This document shows positions 35,098-43,638 of a stretch of 64,000 bases of DNA, in pieces; within the stretch, counting starts at the first letter, position 1; every line of letters starts with the position of its first letter. Position numbers and translations under genes: made by a program. Origin of the DNA: Alphaproteobacteria bacterium (lineage in GTDB: Bacteria > Pseudomonadota > Alphaproteobacteria > UBA8366 > Aestuariispiraceae); contig JASJDC010000003.1 of the NCBI GenBank assembly GCA_030065235.1, forward strand, positions 62,001-126,000. The letters are read 5' to 3'. The notes below the pieces were generated by a model. The model was given only the letters and a program-made list of their open reading frames with translations, had not been told where the DNA came from and searched no databases.

Positions 35098-35123
35098 ACT
35101 GACCGCGCCGCCGCGCGGTCAGT
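35098..35123. terminator. Bidirectional terminator-like hairpin between convergent genes
   Basis: ACTGACCGCGC (35098-35108) pairs perfectly with GCGCGGTCAGT (35113-35123) across a 4-base loop. It lies between the ends of two convergent genes, 51 bases after one stop and about 30 before the other. The U-tract is weak (CCTCTCT). Confidence 0.65.
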
Positions 35124-35152
35124 CCTCTCTGCGGTCAGAGCGGCTTCGCCAT

Positions 35153-35542
35153 CTAGGGGAGAGCGACGCAGCGCGAGACAAGCCGTGAGCAGCGCGTGAT
35201 GCTGCCGAAACCCCAACCGGCGCGATTATCGGACCTGACCCGGGTTACACGGCCGTCCACGACATAGAAGTCGAAGACGCAGGCGCGCGCGTCGGCGGTC
35301 GGTTCAGGTTTCGGGGTGGCGAGTGTTCGGTCGCCGGTGTCGAGAGCCTGTGCCGACGAATATCGCCATACTTCATTCCCGGCGGCTGTGTTGATGAATT
35401 GCGGTTCACCAATGCACTGTTCGATCGTGGCGACGGGTTCTCCGACAAGATCCGTCTTGGCCTGACGCACAGTATGCAGATGCGGAGCGCCGCAACCGGC
35501 GAGGAAACAACCGCAGATTAGAGATAGGACAAGCTGTCTCAT
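35153..35542 (-). CDS. Small lipoprotein of unknown function
   Basis: A 129-residue lipoprotein: residues 1-17 are the signal and FLAGC is the lipobox, with the lipidated Cys at 17. The mature part has EPVATIEQCIGEPQFINTAAGNEVWRYSS, which recalls SmpA/OmlA (BamE)-like small lipoproteins, and two further cysteines. It overlaps the previous gene by 4 bases. It is probably anchored in the outer membrane facing the periplasm. The BamE-like resemblance is weak. Confidence 0.75.
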   Translation of the reverse strand: MRQLVLSLICGCFLAGCGAPHLHTVRQAKTDLVGEPVATIEQCIGEPQFINTAAGNEVWRYSSAQALDTGDRTLATPKPEPTADARACVFDFYVVDGRVTRVRSDNRAGWGFGSITRCSRLVSRCVALP

Positions 35543-36003
35543 GGGACTCTCCTCAGTGTCAGTGTTTTGTCTTTGATGCGTCCGGCGGAGATAAAGCCGT
35601 CGCGGATATTGAGTCCGAGCAGGACGAGGTTCAGCGCGCCGGCGATCAGTTCAACTGTTTGGACCGCCTGAAACATTGGCCCGAAATCCTGATGGGCCGC
35701 CCTGTTCGCAAGGAACAGCGCCGCCGGGATCAGAACCAGGCAGCCATTGGCGACGATGAAAGGCATTCGGCGGCGTTTGGCGCCGATGCGCTGGTCGTCT
35801 CGGTCGCGCGACTGCACGAAGCCTGTGCCCCCGGCCGCCGCCATCGCGGGGATTAGGATGAAAAAGCCCCACGGTATCGCCAATTTGACGGCTGTAATCG
35901 CTTCGGGTGAGCCGGAAAGTTTCGTGGCGACGGTGCCGCCGAAGAACGCAGCGACACAAGCGAATGCGATTCCGCCGGCGATCGGGTGAATGGCCTTAAT
36001 CAT
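35539..36003 (-). CDS. Four-helix membrane protein of unknown function
   Basis: A 154-residue membrane protein with helices at about 8-27, 40-60, 84-102 and 112-130. The start at 36003 has GGAGG (reverse strand) 7 bases upstream. Arg/Lys-rich loops (QSRDRDDQRIGAKRRR) put the central loop in the cytoplasm. It recalls the membrane protein at 33188-33592 in size and helix number, and shares a coupled operon with the small lipoprotein. No function is evident. Confidence 0.75.
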   Translation of the reverse strand: MIKAIHPIAGGIAFACVAAFFGGTVATKLSGSPEAITAVKLAIPWGFFILIPAMAAAGGTGFVQSRDRDDQRIGAKRRRMPFIVANGCLVLIPAALFLANRAAHQDFGPMFQAVQTVELIAGALNLVLLGLNIRDGFISAGRIKDKTLTLRRVP

Positions 36004-36459
36004 ATTTGACCTCCTTGGCGGTAGATTTGCGGTCGCCATCACTTCCTCGGCTAACGAGACTTGCTCATCGGACGTGGGGGGTCCCGACCTTCCCGTTCGT
36101 CGCGGCCGCGAAGGAACTGGAACATTTCTTCGCGTGATTGGTGAATTGAAGACCGGTTCGGGACACAGACCCCACTTTTGCTTCGAGAGATATGCGATTG
36201 GTTATTCGCAGACGCTCCAATAACTCAACTGCATAGCATGCTATATAACAATGCATAGCATGCTATGCAAGTAGAAAATGATGCGCGCTTCGTACCGCTG
36301 TAGCGCCGCCGCCACGTCCGACTGTCGCCTGCTGACTGTCGCGACGCAGGATGTTGGAGACGCGGGCGCCTGGGAAAATCCTCAATCGCGCTGCTTGACG
36401 GTGGCGGCGCGCGAACGGGCGCCGTATTCTTCCGTGTGATTTCCCATCTTTGCGGACCT
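36004..36459. other. 456-base non-coding region between divergent genes
   Basis: No convincing gene is seen here. Short open frames on both strands lack ribosome sites and are broken or repeat-driven, including one whose N-terminus simply encodes the palindromes. The notable content is the pair of palindromes at 36231-36269. The rest holds the promoters of the reverse membrane gene and the forward transglycosylase gene, which I cannot place exactly. Confidence 0.6.
36231..36269. promoter_or_regulatory. Tandem palindromic operator-like repeats
   Basis: TGCATAGCATGCTATGCA at 36252-36269 is an 18-base perfect palindrome. Its core GCATAGCATGCTAT also occurs at 36231-36244, 22 bases away, which puts the two copies on the same face of the helix, about two turns apart. 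This is a classic operator-pair layout. The protein that would bind is unknown; no regulator gene adjoins it. Confidence 0.6.
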
Positions 36460-37911
36460 ATGAGACCTGCCATGCGGCGAATTCTACTGCTGTTGTCGTT
36501 GATCGGTTTGGCGTCGATACCGACGCATGGCGCGGCGCTGGCCGATGCGAAGCGCGATCCAGAGGCGTTGCTGCAGGACGCGCTTGCCCCCTGGACTGGG
36601 GATTTCGATGGCGTCAAAGAGCGCGGCTTCTTGCGGATCGCCATTCCCTACAACCCGCTTTTCATGGCCTTCGACGGCGACAAGCGCATCGGTCTCGCCG
36701 TTGAGGTGGAGCGCGAACTGGAAGCGTTTCTCCTGAAACAACACAAGGCCCGGATCGCTGTCGTCCTGATGCCCAAAGCCCGAGACGCAATCATTCCCGC
36801 CGTTGTCTCGGGGCGCGCCGATGTGGCGGTCGCCAACCTGACGATCACGGCCGAACGCGCGAAGGAGATCGATTTCACCAACCCGACGCGAAAGAACGTC
36901 TCCGAATTGGTCGTCACGGGGCCGTCGGCGCCCTCGGTCACGACGTTGGACGACCTTGTGGAAACCGGTCTGAGCTTGCGAAAATCCAGCAGCTACTACG
37001 TCCACCTTCAGGAACTGAACGACCGCCGCCGCGCCGAGGGCAAAGAACCGATCCCGGTCACCGAAATGGACGAAACCCTGGAGGATTATGACCTGATTGA
37101 AATGGTGCAGTCGGGGATCCTGAGCGCCACGATCGTCGATCAACACAAGGCCGAGTTTTGGGCCAGGGTCTATGACGGGATCACCGTGCATCAGGATCTG
37201 GCGATCCACACCGGCGGCGAGATCGCCTGGGCCTTGCGCAAGGACACGCCGGACCTGATGGCGGTCATGAACGCGTTCGTCGCAACGGTGCGTCAGGGGA
37301 CCCTGCTCGGCAACGTAATCGCAAACCGTTATTTCGGACGCACGGATTGGGTCGAGCGAATCGACTCAAGCGAGGCGTTAAAGCGCGCCCAGGCGCTGAT
37401 CCTGTTCTTCAAGACATTCGCCAGCGAATACAATCTCGACCCGCGGCTGTTGATTTCGCAAGGGTATCAAGAATCGCGGTTGGACCAATCCAAGCGCAGC
37501 AAACGGGGCGCAATCGGCGTCATGCAAGTCCTGCCTTCGACAGCGAAAGATAAGTCGGTAGGTATTCCTGACATAACCGACGCGGAGAACAATATTCACG
37601 CCGGCGTACGCTATCTGCGGTTCCTGCGGGACCGTTATTTCAGCGATGAGGCGATCGCCCCATTGGACCAGGTCATGTTCGGTTTGGCGGCTTACAACGC
37701 AGGACCGGCGAACATCGCGAAGGCGCGTAAGCGGGCGGAGACAATGGGGCTTGATCCGAACGTCTGGTTCGGCAATGTCGAGATCGCCGCCGGCAAGTCA
37801 ATCAGCCGCGAGCCGGTGATCTATGTCCGCAATATCTACAAATACTCTGTGGCCTATGCGCTTCTGGAAGATCTCTGGCGCCTTCGTAGCGAAGCCGTTA
37901 CGCCGAACTAG
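36460..37911 (+). CDS. MltF-like membrane-bound lytic transglycosylase
   Basis: A 483-residue two-domain protein. After a signal peptide (cleavage near ALA, about residue 29) comes a family 3 solute-binding-type domain (about 50-275) with the phrase VSGRADVAVANLTITAERAKEIDFT. The C-terminal SLT domain (about 300-460) has catalytic Glu in SQGYQESRLDQSKRSKRGAIGVMQVLPSTA. This is the MltF arrangement, cleaving peptidoglycan to 1,6-anhydro products in the periplasm. A second ATG at 36472 is equally possible. The next gene is OmpA-like, fitting an envelope group. Confidence 0.9.
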   Translation: MRPAMRRILLLLSLIGLASIPTHGAALADAKRDPEALLQDALAPWTGDFDGVKERGFLRIAIPYNPLFMAFDGDKRIGLAVEVERELEAFLLKQHKARIAVVLMPKARDAIIPAVVSGRADVAVANLTITAERAKEIDFTNPTRKNVSELVVTGPSAPSVTTLDDLVETGLSLRKSSSYYVHLQELNDRRRAEGKEPIPVTEMDETLEDYDLIEMVQSGILSATIVDQHKAEFWARVYDGITVHQDLAIHTGGEIAWALRKDTPDLMAVMNAFVATVRQGTLLGNVIANRYFGRTDWVERIDSSEALKRAQALILFFKTFASEYNLDPRLLISQGYQESRLDQSKRSKRGAIGVMQVLPSTAKDKSVGIPDITDAENNIHAGVRYLRFLRDRYFSDEAIAPLDQVMFGLAAYNAGPANIAKARKRAETMGLDPNVWFGNVEIAAGKSISREPVIYVRNIYKYSVAYALLEDLWRLRSEAVTPN

Positions 37912-37926
37912 CACGCGCGCCAACCT

Positions 37927-37954
37927 TTGACTCGGTTCGCTGTGATGCTAGACA
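37927..37954 (+). promoter_or_regulatory. Possible sigma-70-type promoter of the OmpA-like gene
   Basis: TTGACT (37927-37932) and TAGACA (37949-37954) are separated by 16 bases and lie 73 bases before the OmpA-like start. No other promoter-like pair is as good in this 116-base gap. Confidence 0.4.
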
Positions 37955-38027
37955 AGGGCATGCCGGTCGACCGCGCGTCGCGCCGGCCCCGATCTTTTCT
38001 CACAGGACCAATAAGGGAGCTTTTTCG

Positions 38028-39368
38028 ATGCTTGGACGTGGCGGGATTCTGCTCGGAACCGTATGCCTTACCATGCTGTTGTCGGTTGGCGGGCTCGCCG
38101 TCGAGGCGCAGGCTGCGGAAGGCAAAAAGGGCACGCTGGAATGCCAGCGCATCGAAGGCAGCGGTCTGAACCTGATTATCCATTCGAGCGCGGACGTCCG
38201 CTGCGAGTTCACCGACAATCAAGGATCGGAGCAATGGTATATGGGGGAGACCGGCATCGCGCTGGGCTTGGACCTGAGAATCACCGAGATTGAGACATTG
38301 ATCCTGGGCGTTCTCGCCTCCACCGAGGAATTCGTGCCGGAGGGCAATTTCCTATCCGGCAACTATGCCGGGGCGCGGGCCGATGTCGCGGTTGGAATTG
38401 GCGGCGGCGTCTCGGTCCTTGTCGGCGGCAGCCGCGACACGATCGCGCTTGAGCCGGCGGTCCAAGGATCGACGGGCTTCGGCGCCGGCGCCGGGATCGG
38501 ATACTTGAACCTGGAACCCGATCCGCTGAGCCTGGCCCGCGTCGCCGTGCCGAGCGGCGATCTGTTCTCCCAAGTGCTTTATTCCGCCTATTTCGATCGC
38601 GGCTATACCTATCGCAAGCGGTCCGACTATGACGCGTCCGATTTTTTCTCGGAGAAGGCCATGCAGTCGGCGAATGGCACGCCGCCCGCGATCAGCGACG
38701 CGATTGAGGGCCGACAGGACACGCGAGAAGCCCGCATCCGGCTGGAGACCGCGCTGGCGCGCTATGAACTCGCCGCGCCCGAGGCGGCGCGGGCGCAAGC
38801 GGGTTACGATTGCTGGGTGCACGCGCTGAAGCGTTATCTGCCGAACGACGCTGAAGCCTGTCAGAGCGCCATGCTGACGGATTTGACCGCGTTGGAAGCG
38901 GTGATCGCCGAATATGTCGCGGTCCGCGCCCAGGAGGCGACGATCAAGGAGCGCGCCGCCTTCAACCTGTCGCAACGGTTCTGGACGACGGTGTTTTTCC
39001 CCACAGACAGCAGCACGCTGAACCGATCGGCGTCTTTCGAACTGAGTAAGCTGGCGGAACGGCTGAGCGATTTCGAGGATGTGGAGATCGTCTTGAGCGG
39101 CAGCGCCGACAAAATCGGCTCCAATGAGTACAATCTGAAATTGTCCGGCGACCGGGTCGCCTCTGTCAAGGCGGCGCTGTTGGCCCTGGGTGTCGAGGAA
39201 GGCTTCATCGCCAGCGAAACCGCCTATGGCGAGGAGAATCCAGTCCTGGAGTTTCAGCGGAACCCGGTCGACGCTTGGAGCCGACGGGTCGATATCTCGG
39301 TTCAACCGGCTCAATATACTCAGGAAGCGTTGGAGCGCGAAATCGAGCGTATCAGTGTTGGCGGCTAA
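38028..39368 (+). CDS. DUF992-like and OmpA C-terminal domain fusion protein
   Basis: A 446-residue envelope protein in three parts. A signal peptide ends near AQA (about residue 29). Residues 31-165 resemble DUF992 (GTLECQ, then SGNYAGARADVAVGIGGGVSVLVGGS). Residues 171-310 are mainly helical and include AYFDRGYTYRKRSDYDASDFF, AGYDCW and ACQ, the layout of alphaproteobacterial OmpA-family proteins. Residues 318-430 form the OmpA peptidoglycan-binding domain (FFPTDSSTLN, GSADKIGSNEYNLKLSGDRVASV). It likely links an outer-membrane or periplasmic module to peptidoglycan. The DUF992 fusion is unusual to me. Confidence 0.88.
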   Translation: MLGRGGILLGTVCLTMLLSVGGLAVEAQAAEGKKGTLECQRIEGSGLNLIIHSSADVRCEFTDNQGSEQWYMGETGIALGLDLRITEIETLILGVLASTEEFVPEGNFLSGNYAGARADVAVGIGGGVSVLVGGSRDTIALEPAVQGSTGFGAGAGIGYLNLEPDPLSLARVAVPSGDLFSQVLYSAYFDRGYTYRKRSDYDASDFFSEKAMQSANGTPPAISDAIEGRQDTREARIRLETALARYELAAPEAARAQAGYDCWVHALKRYLPNDAEACQSAMLTDLTALEAVIAEYVAVRAQEATIKERAAFNLSQRFWTTVFFPTDSSTLNRSASFELSKLAERLSDFEDVEIVLSGSADKIGSNEYNLKLSGDRVASVKAALLALGVEEGFIASETAYGEENPVLEFQRNPVDAWSRRVDISVQPAQYTQEALEREIERISVGG

Positions 39369-39441
39369 CCAGCCGCCGCGCGACCTCGCCGAAACGGTGC
39401 GGGTCGTAGATCTTTTCGTCGCCTATAACGGAGTATGATTG

Positions 39442-39909
39442 ATGAGCATTTTTCCACTCAGCCGCTTCCCCCGCTTGCTCGGCTTGGCTCTCGCCGGGCT
39501 ATGTCTCAGCCTTTCGGCGGCGCTTGCCGAGGACGAGGTCAAACCGACCGCGACCCTGACGCTCGACCAGACCGAGGTCTCGTTCCTTTTGTCGGGCAAG
39601 GTCGGCGGTGGAACGCTGAGTTTCAACGGCGAACAGCACCGTTTCTCGATCGGCGGGTTGGGCGTTGGCGGAATCGGCATCGCCAGCATCGAAGCGACGG
39701 GCGAAGTTTTCTACCTCGAAAATCTTGAGGATTTCGAAGGCGCCTACGGTCAGGCCCGGTCCGGGCTTGCGGTGTCCGGCGTGGGCCAGATGGAGGGCGG
39801 CATCTGGCTGCGCAACACATCAGACGTCGTGATCTATCTCGAACCCACACGCGAAGGCGTGATCCTGTCGCTCGGCGCGGATGTCGTCGCCATCGATCTC
39901 GACGAATAA
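39442..39909 (+). CDS. Secreted glycine-rich protein of unknown function
   Basis: A 155-residue protein with a clear signal peptide (residues 1-29, cleavage after ALA). The mature part repeats short beta-type phrases: GGGTLSFNGEQHRFSIGGLG, then GGIGIASIEATGEVFYLENL, and a C-terminal GVILSLGADVVAIDL. I have a sense of similar proteobacterial proteins but no named family. It follows the OmpA-like gene by 73 bases and probably resides in the periplasm or outer membrane. Confidence 0.72.
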   Translation: MSIFPLSRFPRLLGLALAGLCLSLSAALAEDEVKPTATLTLDQTEVSFLLSGKVGGGTLSFNGEQHRFSIGGLGVGGIGIASIEATGEVFYLENLEDFEGAYGQARSGLAVSGVGQMEGGIWLRNTSDVVIYLEPTREGVILSLGADVVAIDLDE

Positions 39910-40044
39910 CAGGCGGCGACGCCGAGTCAGGCGCCGTTCACAGTCCCGAAGAACCGGCAGGGTGCGGGCTGCGGTCGTTCCCTTGCCCTGCGCGCCGTTA
40001 AGGCTGTACGCTCCGTCGGCTTATTGCGAATGGCGGAGGGCGAT

Positions 40045-40455
40045 ATGAAACGGTTGGTGACGGTTCTTGCGGCGCCGGTCTTTGTCGCCGCCTTGTCGGG
40101 CGCGGCGTCTGCGTCCGACGACTACTATATCGGCAAATGGGCCTTCGACGAACCGGAAGCCTGCGTTCAGGCGGATTCGGATTTCATGCTGATCGACCCG
40201 GACGGGTCCTTTCGTATTCAGCACGTCGGTCGGGCGCGCACCGTTGGTTATTGGAGCCCAGACGACATGGTCCTGACCATGGAGGTTTTGACCGCGCCGA
40301 GCTCCGACAAGCGCCGGCTCTGGACTTACGAGACAATCTTCTCGCAAGACACCGTCACGATCGTGGTGCAGGAGCGCGATCCCGACCACTTCAAGGCGAC
40401 GGCGAGCCTGTATGACGAATCCGTCACGTTCGACGCCTTTCGCTGCGAAGACTGA
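40045..40455 (+). CDS. Small secreted protein of unknown function
   Basis: A 136-residue protein with a signal peptide (residues 1-23, cleavage after ASA). The mature region begins DDYYIGKWAFDEPEACVQADS and has two cysteines, one in EAC and one at FRCED near the end, which may form a disulfide. The phrase IGKWAFD, with a substrate-like lipocalin start, suggests a small beta-barrel, but this is speculative. GGAGGG precedes the ATG at 40045; ATG 40030 is less likely. The end faces the RND gene convergently. Confidence 0.72.
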   Translation: MKRLVTVLAAPVFVAALSGAASASDDYYIGKWAFDEPEACVQADSDFMLIDPDGSFRIQHVGRARTVGYWSPDDMVLTMEVLTAPSSDKRRLWTYETIFSQDTVTIVVQERDPDHFKATASLYDESVTFDAFRCED

Positions 40456-40475
40456 CGGGGTCTTACGGGGCGCCT

Positions 40476-43400
40476 TTATTCCGCCGGTTCCGGCGCGCCC
40501 GTCGCTGGCCCGCTGGCCGCTTCTTTCCGATCCGGCGACGGGATGCGGTAAAAAATCGTGTAGAGCACCGGCAGCAGCACCATGGTCAGGAAGGACCCGA
40601 CGGTCAGACCGGCCATGATCGTGACCGCCAGCCCGACCCAGAATACATCCGGCAGCAGTGGTATGACACCAAGCACCGTCGTCGCCGCAGCCAAGATAAC
40701 CGGTCTGAGACGGGACTGGGCCGATTTCATCACCGCTTCATAGGGCGTCTCGCCCGCCGCCAGTTCGATATTAATCTGATCCAACAGCACGATGGCGTTC
40801 TTGATCATCATGCCGACCAGACTCATCGCGCCCAACAACGCCATGAACCCGAAGGGCACGTCGAACAGCAGCAATCCCCCGGTTATGCCGATCATGGCGA
40901 ACGGAATGATACAGAGGATGATCAAGGGCGGTCGGAAAGCGTTGAACAGCATCACGGTTAGGAACGACATGATGACGAGCGCCGGGACGATGCCCGGGAT
41001 CAACGATTCCGTTGCGTCTTGCGATGACTCGAAATCGCCGCCCCACTCGATCGTGTAGCCCGGCGGCAGTTCCACCGCCTCGATATCCGCGACAATGCCC
41101 GCGCGTAATTCCGACGGCAAAAAGCCGGGCGCCGCGTTGGCCTGGACCGTAATGGTCCGGCGTCTGTCGCGACGCCAGATCAGCGGGTCCTCCCAGGTCG
41201 TCGCTACCCCGTCGATCACCTGCGCGACGGGCACATTCGAGGTCGATAGCGTTGGCTGGATCTGAAGCACGTCGATCGCGCCGACATTCCGTCTTTCTTC
41301 CTCGACATGGCGCAGAACGATCGGAATCAGGTCGTCGTCCTGCCGATACAGGCCGATCGTGCGTCCGTCGAAGGCGCGTTTTGTCGTCGCCGCCAAATCG
41401 GCGCGGGTCACCGACGCCCAGCGCGCCCTTTCCTGGTTGTATTCGGGGACCAGTTTAGAGACCCGTTGCCGCCAATCGGTTTTTGAATAGTCCGAGGTCG
41501 GGTGCGCGTCGATGATGGCGCGCATCTCATTCGCGATCCGCCGCAGGATCAGCGGGTCGGCCTCGGCGGGACCGCTCAATCGAATCTCGATCTTCCAGGT
41601 ATTGGCGGGGCCGACGCCGTATTTCATCAGGACCGGCAGCCCATCCGGGAACGTCTCCTGCATCCAGGGCGCGAGATCCGCGATCAAGGCGTCGATGGTC
41701 GGCTGCTCGTGTACATTGACGATCAATTGGCCGTAGGACTGATAGGGCAGTTCCGGCTCTACCGGCAGATAAAAGCGGGGCGGGCCGGACCCGATATATG
41801 TGGCCACGCCTTCTACCCGTTCGTCCGCGGTCAGTTTCTCCTCCGCCAGCGACATGGCCTCGGCGACCGTTTCGATTCGCGTGCCTTCGGGCAGCCAGAG
41901 ATCGACCATGAATTTTGTCATGGAACTGTCTGGGAAGAAGAGTTGGCGGACATTGCCGAACCCAAGGACGCTGCCGACCAGGACCACGACCATGACCCCG
42001 ACCGTGAGCCAGCGAACCCGGACCGCGCCGCCGAGGAAGCGGCGATACGTCCGGTAGAATCGCGTGTCATAGGGGTCGGCGCCGGGCTCGCCCTTCGTTG
42101 TCTTTAGCAAGTCCATACATTGGATCGGCGTCAGAGTCATGGAGATGACCCAGCTCATCAAAAGAGAGATGGCGATCACAGTGAACAGGGTCTGACAATA
42201 CTCACCCACACTGTCGGTAGAGGCGTAGATCGGATAAAAGGCCATGACCGCAACGATCGTCGCGCCCAGCAGCGGCCAGGCCGGCAGATTCGCCGCCTCG
42301 ATCGCCGCTTCCTCGCGGGATTTCCCCTGTTGCACGCGCACCAAATAGCCGTCTGCGACCACGATGGCGTTGTCGACCATCATCCCCAGCGCGACCACCA
42401 GCGCGCCGAGCGACATGCGTTGCAGATCGATCCCGAAAATCGCCATCAACATGAAGCTGCTAAGAATCGTGAAGATCAGGGCGAAGCCGATGACGATGCT
42501 GATCCGCAGCCCCATGAACAGCGTCAGAACAATCAAAACGATCCCGACCGCCTGGGCGAAGCTGATCAGGAATCCGTTCACCGCTTCGCTGACGATGTCC
42601 GATTGCCAGTGGACCTTATGAACCTCGACTCCGACAGGCAGGATCTGAACCAGTTCCTGAAGCCGCGCGTCGACCGCGCGTCCCATGTCGACGACATTGA
42701 TTCCCGTAATATTGGCGATCGAAATGCCGATGGCAGGCGCGCCGTTAAAGCGCATAAGCTGGAAAGGCGGTTCCGCATAGCCTTCGCGCACCGTCCCGAT
42801 ATCCCGGATGCGGATGATTTCGCTGCTGCGCGGCGCACTGGCCTGAAGATCGTCGATGATATTGGGCCGCAGCGTCAGGTTCGCGATGTCTTCGGGGTCA
42901 TTGAATTCGCCGGTCGGGGCGATGCGCAGGCGCCGCTCCCGCAAGTCCAGGCTCCCCGCATCGACGACGGCGTTCTGCACTTGCAGGGTTTGCCGGATAT
43001 TCTCTTCCGTGATGCCAAGCTGGCTGAGTTGGGTCTGGGTGACGTCCAGATAAATGACTTTCTGTTGTACGCCCCACAGGTCGACCCGCGCCACGCCTTC
43101 GACCAAGCTTAACTCCTTGCGCAGCATCTTGGCGTAGGTCTCGAGTTCCGCGTCGCTGTAGCCCTCGCCGGTGACCGCCAACTGGAATCCGAAAACATCG
43201 CCGAAATCGTCATTGATGATGGGCCGTTCGGCGCCCGGCGGCAGGTCCGCTTCGATGTCTCGGATTTTCCGCCGCAGCTCGTCCCAGATTTGCGGCAGGC
43301 GGTCGGACCAGTATTGCGAGAGAATTTCGATTTTGACGTAGGAGAAGCCGGCCCGCGAGTAGCTCTCAATAAAGTCGATTTCCGCCATTTCCTGGATCGC

Positions 43401-43607
43401 CTGCTCGATCAGGTCGGTGACCTCCAGCTCGACTTCCTCGGGATCGGCGCCGGGATAGAGCGTGATGATCGACGCGGTCTTGATCGTGAAAGCCGGGTCC
43501 TCGAGTTGGCCGAGATTGAAGAAGGCGGCGACGCCGGCAAGGAACAGGATCCCCGCAGCGAAATAGGTGACGGCGCGGTTCTTGATGGCGATGGCGGCGA
43601 GGCTCAT
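40476..43607 (-). CDS. RND-family efflux transporter, inner-membrane pump
   Basis: A 1043-residue RND permease with the standard 12-helix, two-loop layout. The TM4 motif reads GMMVDNAIVVADGYLVR (about residues 400-416), with Asp followed by Asn where AcrB has two Asp; this Asp-Asn form is common in other RND groups. TM10 carries GMMIKNAIVLLDQINIE with the expected Lys. It exports drugs, lipophilic compounds or cell metabolites by proton antiport. The adaptor gene lies 31 bases upstream, and no outer-membrane channel gene is in this operon, so it would borrow a TolC-like channel. Confidence 0.93.
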   Translation of the reverse strand: MSLAAIAIKNRAVTYFAAGILFLAGVAAFFNLGQLEDPAFTIKTASIITLYPGADPEEVELEVTDLIEQAIQEMAEIDFIESYSRAGFSYVKIEILSQYWSDRLPQIWDELRRKIRDIEADLPPGAERPIINDDFGDVFGFQLAVTGEGYSDAELETYAKMLRKELSLVEGVARVDLWGVQQKVIYLDVTQTQLSQLGITEENIRQTLQVQNAVVDAGSLDLRERRLRIAPTGEFNDPEDIANLTLRPNIIDDLQASAPRSSEIIRIRDIGTVREGYAEPPFQLMRFNGAPAIGISIANITGINVVDMGRAVDARLQELVQILPVGVEVHKVHWQSDIVSEAVNGFLISFAQAVGIVLIVLTLFMGLRISIVIGFALIFTILSSFMLMAIFGIDLQRMSLGALVVALGMMVDNAIVVADGYLVRVQQGKSREEAAIEAANLPAWPLLGATIVAVMAFYPIYASTDSVGEYCQTLFTVIAISLLMSWVISMTLTPIQCMDLLKTTKGEPGADPYDTRFYRTYRRFLGGAVRVRWLTVGVMVVVLVGSVLGFGNVRQLFFPDSSMTKFMVDLWLPEGTRIETVAEAMSLAEEKLTADERVEGVATYIGSGPPRFYLPVEPELPYQSYGQLIVNVHEQPTIDALIADLAPWMQETFPDGLPVLMKYGVGPANTWKIEIRLSGPAEADPLILRRIANEMRAIIDAHPTSDYSKTDWRQRVSKLVPEYNQERARWASVTRADLAATTKRAFDGRTIGLYRQDDDLIPIVLRHVEEERRNVGAIDVLQIQPTLSTSNVPVAQVIDGVATTWEDPLIWRRDRRRTITVQANAAPGFLPSELRAGIVADIEAVELPPGYTIEWGGDFESSQDATESLIPGIVPALVIMSFLTVMLFNAFRPPLIILCIIPFAMIGITGGLLLFDVPFGFMALLGAMSLVGMMIKNAIVLLDQINIELAAGETPYEAVMKSAQSRLRPVILAAATTVLGVIPLLPDVFWVGLAVTIMAGLTVGSFLTMVLLPVLYTIFYRIPSPDRKEAASGPATGAPEPAE

Positions 43608-43638
43608 GGCGTCGGGTCCTTGTCCTGAGGGCTGCGGG

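Noticed and set aside
35990-36223. A 77-residue forward frame in the same gap
   Set aside because: It has no ribosome site, no motif, and overlaps the start of a supported reverse gene.
36065-36256. A 63-residue reverse frame in the long non-coding gap
   Set aside because: Its first residues only translate the palindromes and no ribosome site is present.
42120-43112. A 330-residue forward frame opposite the RND pump
   Set aside because: Its composition is Asp/Arg/His-rich without motifs and it lies inside a clear RND gene.
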